Part shown: piece after piece, positions 63,347 to 64,000 of the stretch
Layout of the letters: each line of letters starts with the position of its first letter
Position numbering within the stretch: position 1 is the first letter of the stretch
DNA from: Chrysomallon squamiferum
Lineage: Eukaryota > Mollusca > Gastropoda > Neomphalida > Peltospiridae
Assembly (NCBI GenBank): GCA_012295275.1
Contig: CM022665.1
Location: 48,246,064 to 48,310,063 of the forward strand
Direction of reading: 5' to 3'
Length of the DNA stretch: 64,000 nucleotides
Notes under the pieces: generated by a model
Told to the model about the DNA's origin: nothing
Seen by the model: the letters and a program-made list of their open reading frames with translations, nothing else
Databases searched by the model: none
Translations under genes and position numbers: made by a program

Positions 63347-64000
63347 CTGGCTCTTCTGAATGAGCGCTGGCAGTGACGTGCGCCTCGCCGACCTGTGCAT
63401 GGAAAACGTGTGCGCGCTTGAAGAGCTCGACCGTCTCCGTTTTATCACTGGGATTTTCCCGTCCTGGGTCATGAAGTTCTGAATGGGCGGCTTCAGCACC
63501 GTCTCCATGTACTTGGAGACGAGGACGCCCACGAAGCCGCACGTGTACGCGACGTAGGGTCGCAGGCCCGGGGGTAGGTCCAGCAGCGTCGTGCACGCGA
63601 GGAAGCGCGTGAAGCTGACGAGCAGGATGATGAAAGCACTGTGCAGCGTCTCCAGAGACGAAAACACGCTGGCGATGCTGATGGACAGCAGCACGAAGAC
63701 GATGAGCAGCGGCTGGGTGACGGCGTTGCTGCTGCCGCTGCCGATGCTGGCCGTGGCGGCTGCGGCTACGACGACGTGCGGGTCGCTGGAAGTAGTCCAG
63801 TCGCGGAGGAAGGCCTGCGCCAGGGTTTCCCCCAGGTAGCATGACGAGAACAACAGGTAGACGCTGGTGTTGCTCCACGTCCTCCTCAGGTACAACGACA
63901 GCCAGTAGAACGCGCACAGAATGCTGAACATCGGCACCAGCAGCGCACACAGCCGCTGGAACAGCAGTCCGACGTCGCAGCGAATCGCTTGGTACAACAC
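63347..64000 (-). CDS. PDE3: PDE3-family phosphodiesterase, N-terminal membrane-region exon (5' end outside window)
   Basis: 654 nt (218 codons), open at the right window edge. The true start codon lies beyond it, and the GTG at 64000 is only the first codon in view. It ends at donor CAG|GTAAGA, phase 0. Hydrophobic segments lie at about residues 17-38, 46-66, 96-115, 119-139 and 147-163, as in the multi-span N-terminal region that anchors PDE3 enzymes to internal membranes. Then come GKIPVIKRRRSSSSS (181-195) and RRTSLPALI (206-214). From memory, human PDE3A has IPVFKRRRRSSS and HRRTSLPCI at the same place, where PKA/Akt-type phosphorylation sites lie. The enzyme hydrolyses cAMP, with cGMP as competing substrate and inhibitor; the catalytic domain is not in this window. 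GC and CpG content are far above the intron's, as for a CpG-rich first coding exon. Overlapping frames on other strands are shadows. Confidence 0.92.

Noticed and set aside
63279-63950. 223-codon frame overlapping the PDE3 exon in another minus frame, and 67-82-codon plus frames
   Set aside because: Shadow frames of GC-rich coding DNA; the PDE3 frame has homology and a fitting donor phase.

Overview
The window is animal (eukaryotic) genomic DNA. It is AT-rich, almost wholly non-coding, and packed with microsatellites and minisatellites. No bacterial or viral features, rRNA or tRNA genes are visible. The only firmly supported gene runs on the minus strand and is a cyclic-nucleotide phosphodiesterase of the PDE3 family (cGMP-inhibited PDE). 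Two exons can be read. The upstream one (63347-64000, open at the window edge) encodes hydrophobic membrane segments, a basic Arg/Ser-rich stretch and an RRTSLP site. The downstream one (142-402) carries the GEAHGLI / LRAVSNLL block that follows the RRTSLP site in human PDE3A. The catalytic HD domain and the start codon lie outside the window. The repeat-dense, TE-poor intron and the divergent PDE3 protein fit an invertebrate, perhaps a mollusc or other lophotrochozoan; that placement is an inference and the species cannot be named.

Between the two exons lies about 63 kb (403-63346), to be read right to left as one intron or as several introns with small or alternative exons. It is a mosaic of some 35-40 separate tandem arrays, each with its own unit (15, 18, 20, 22, 23, 25, 26, 27, 28, 29, 30, 32, 37, 39, 42, 43, 46, about 62, about 73, 89 bp and others), joined by (CA)n/(TG)n, (GA)n, (TA)n, AAT, AGT and GATA microsatellites and short unique islands. 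I could not recognise an intact transposon. Nearly all long reading frames in the window are repeats that lack stop codons, not genes.

The unique islands hold the interesting candidates. A 42-nt minus-strand microexon (33391-33432) fits the PDE3 reading frame on both sides. Two GC-richer islands (17534-17662 and 9817-9927) look like alternative first exons: each has an ATG reading frame ending in a strong donor in the phase needed by the downstream PDE3 exon, and each has a CACGTG E-box and a TGATGTCA CRE-like element upstream. A third island (15436-15539) is a well-bounded 104-nt open exon of unknown identity. A plus-strand pair (21516-21898) could be a small nested gene. About a dozen copies of a near-palindromic RFX X-box motif (GTTRCCATGGYAAC type) are scattered through the islands, and one strong CTCF-type motif lies at 50989-51002. 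If the candidates hold up, the region is a long regulatory and alternative-promoter intron of one PDE3 gene. All of the alternative exons need RNA evidence.
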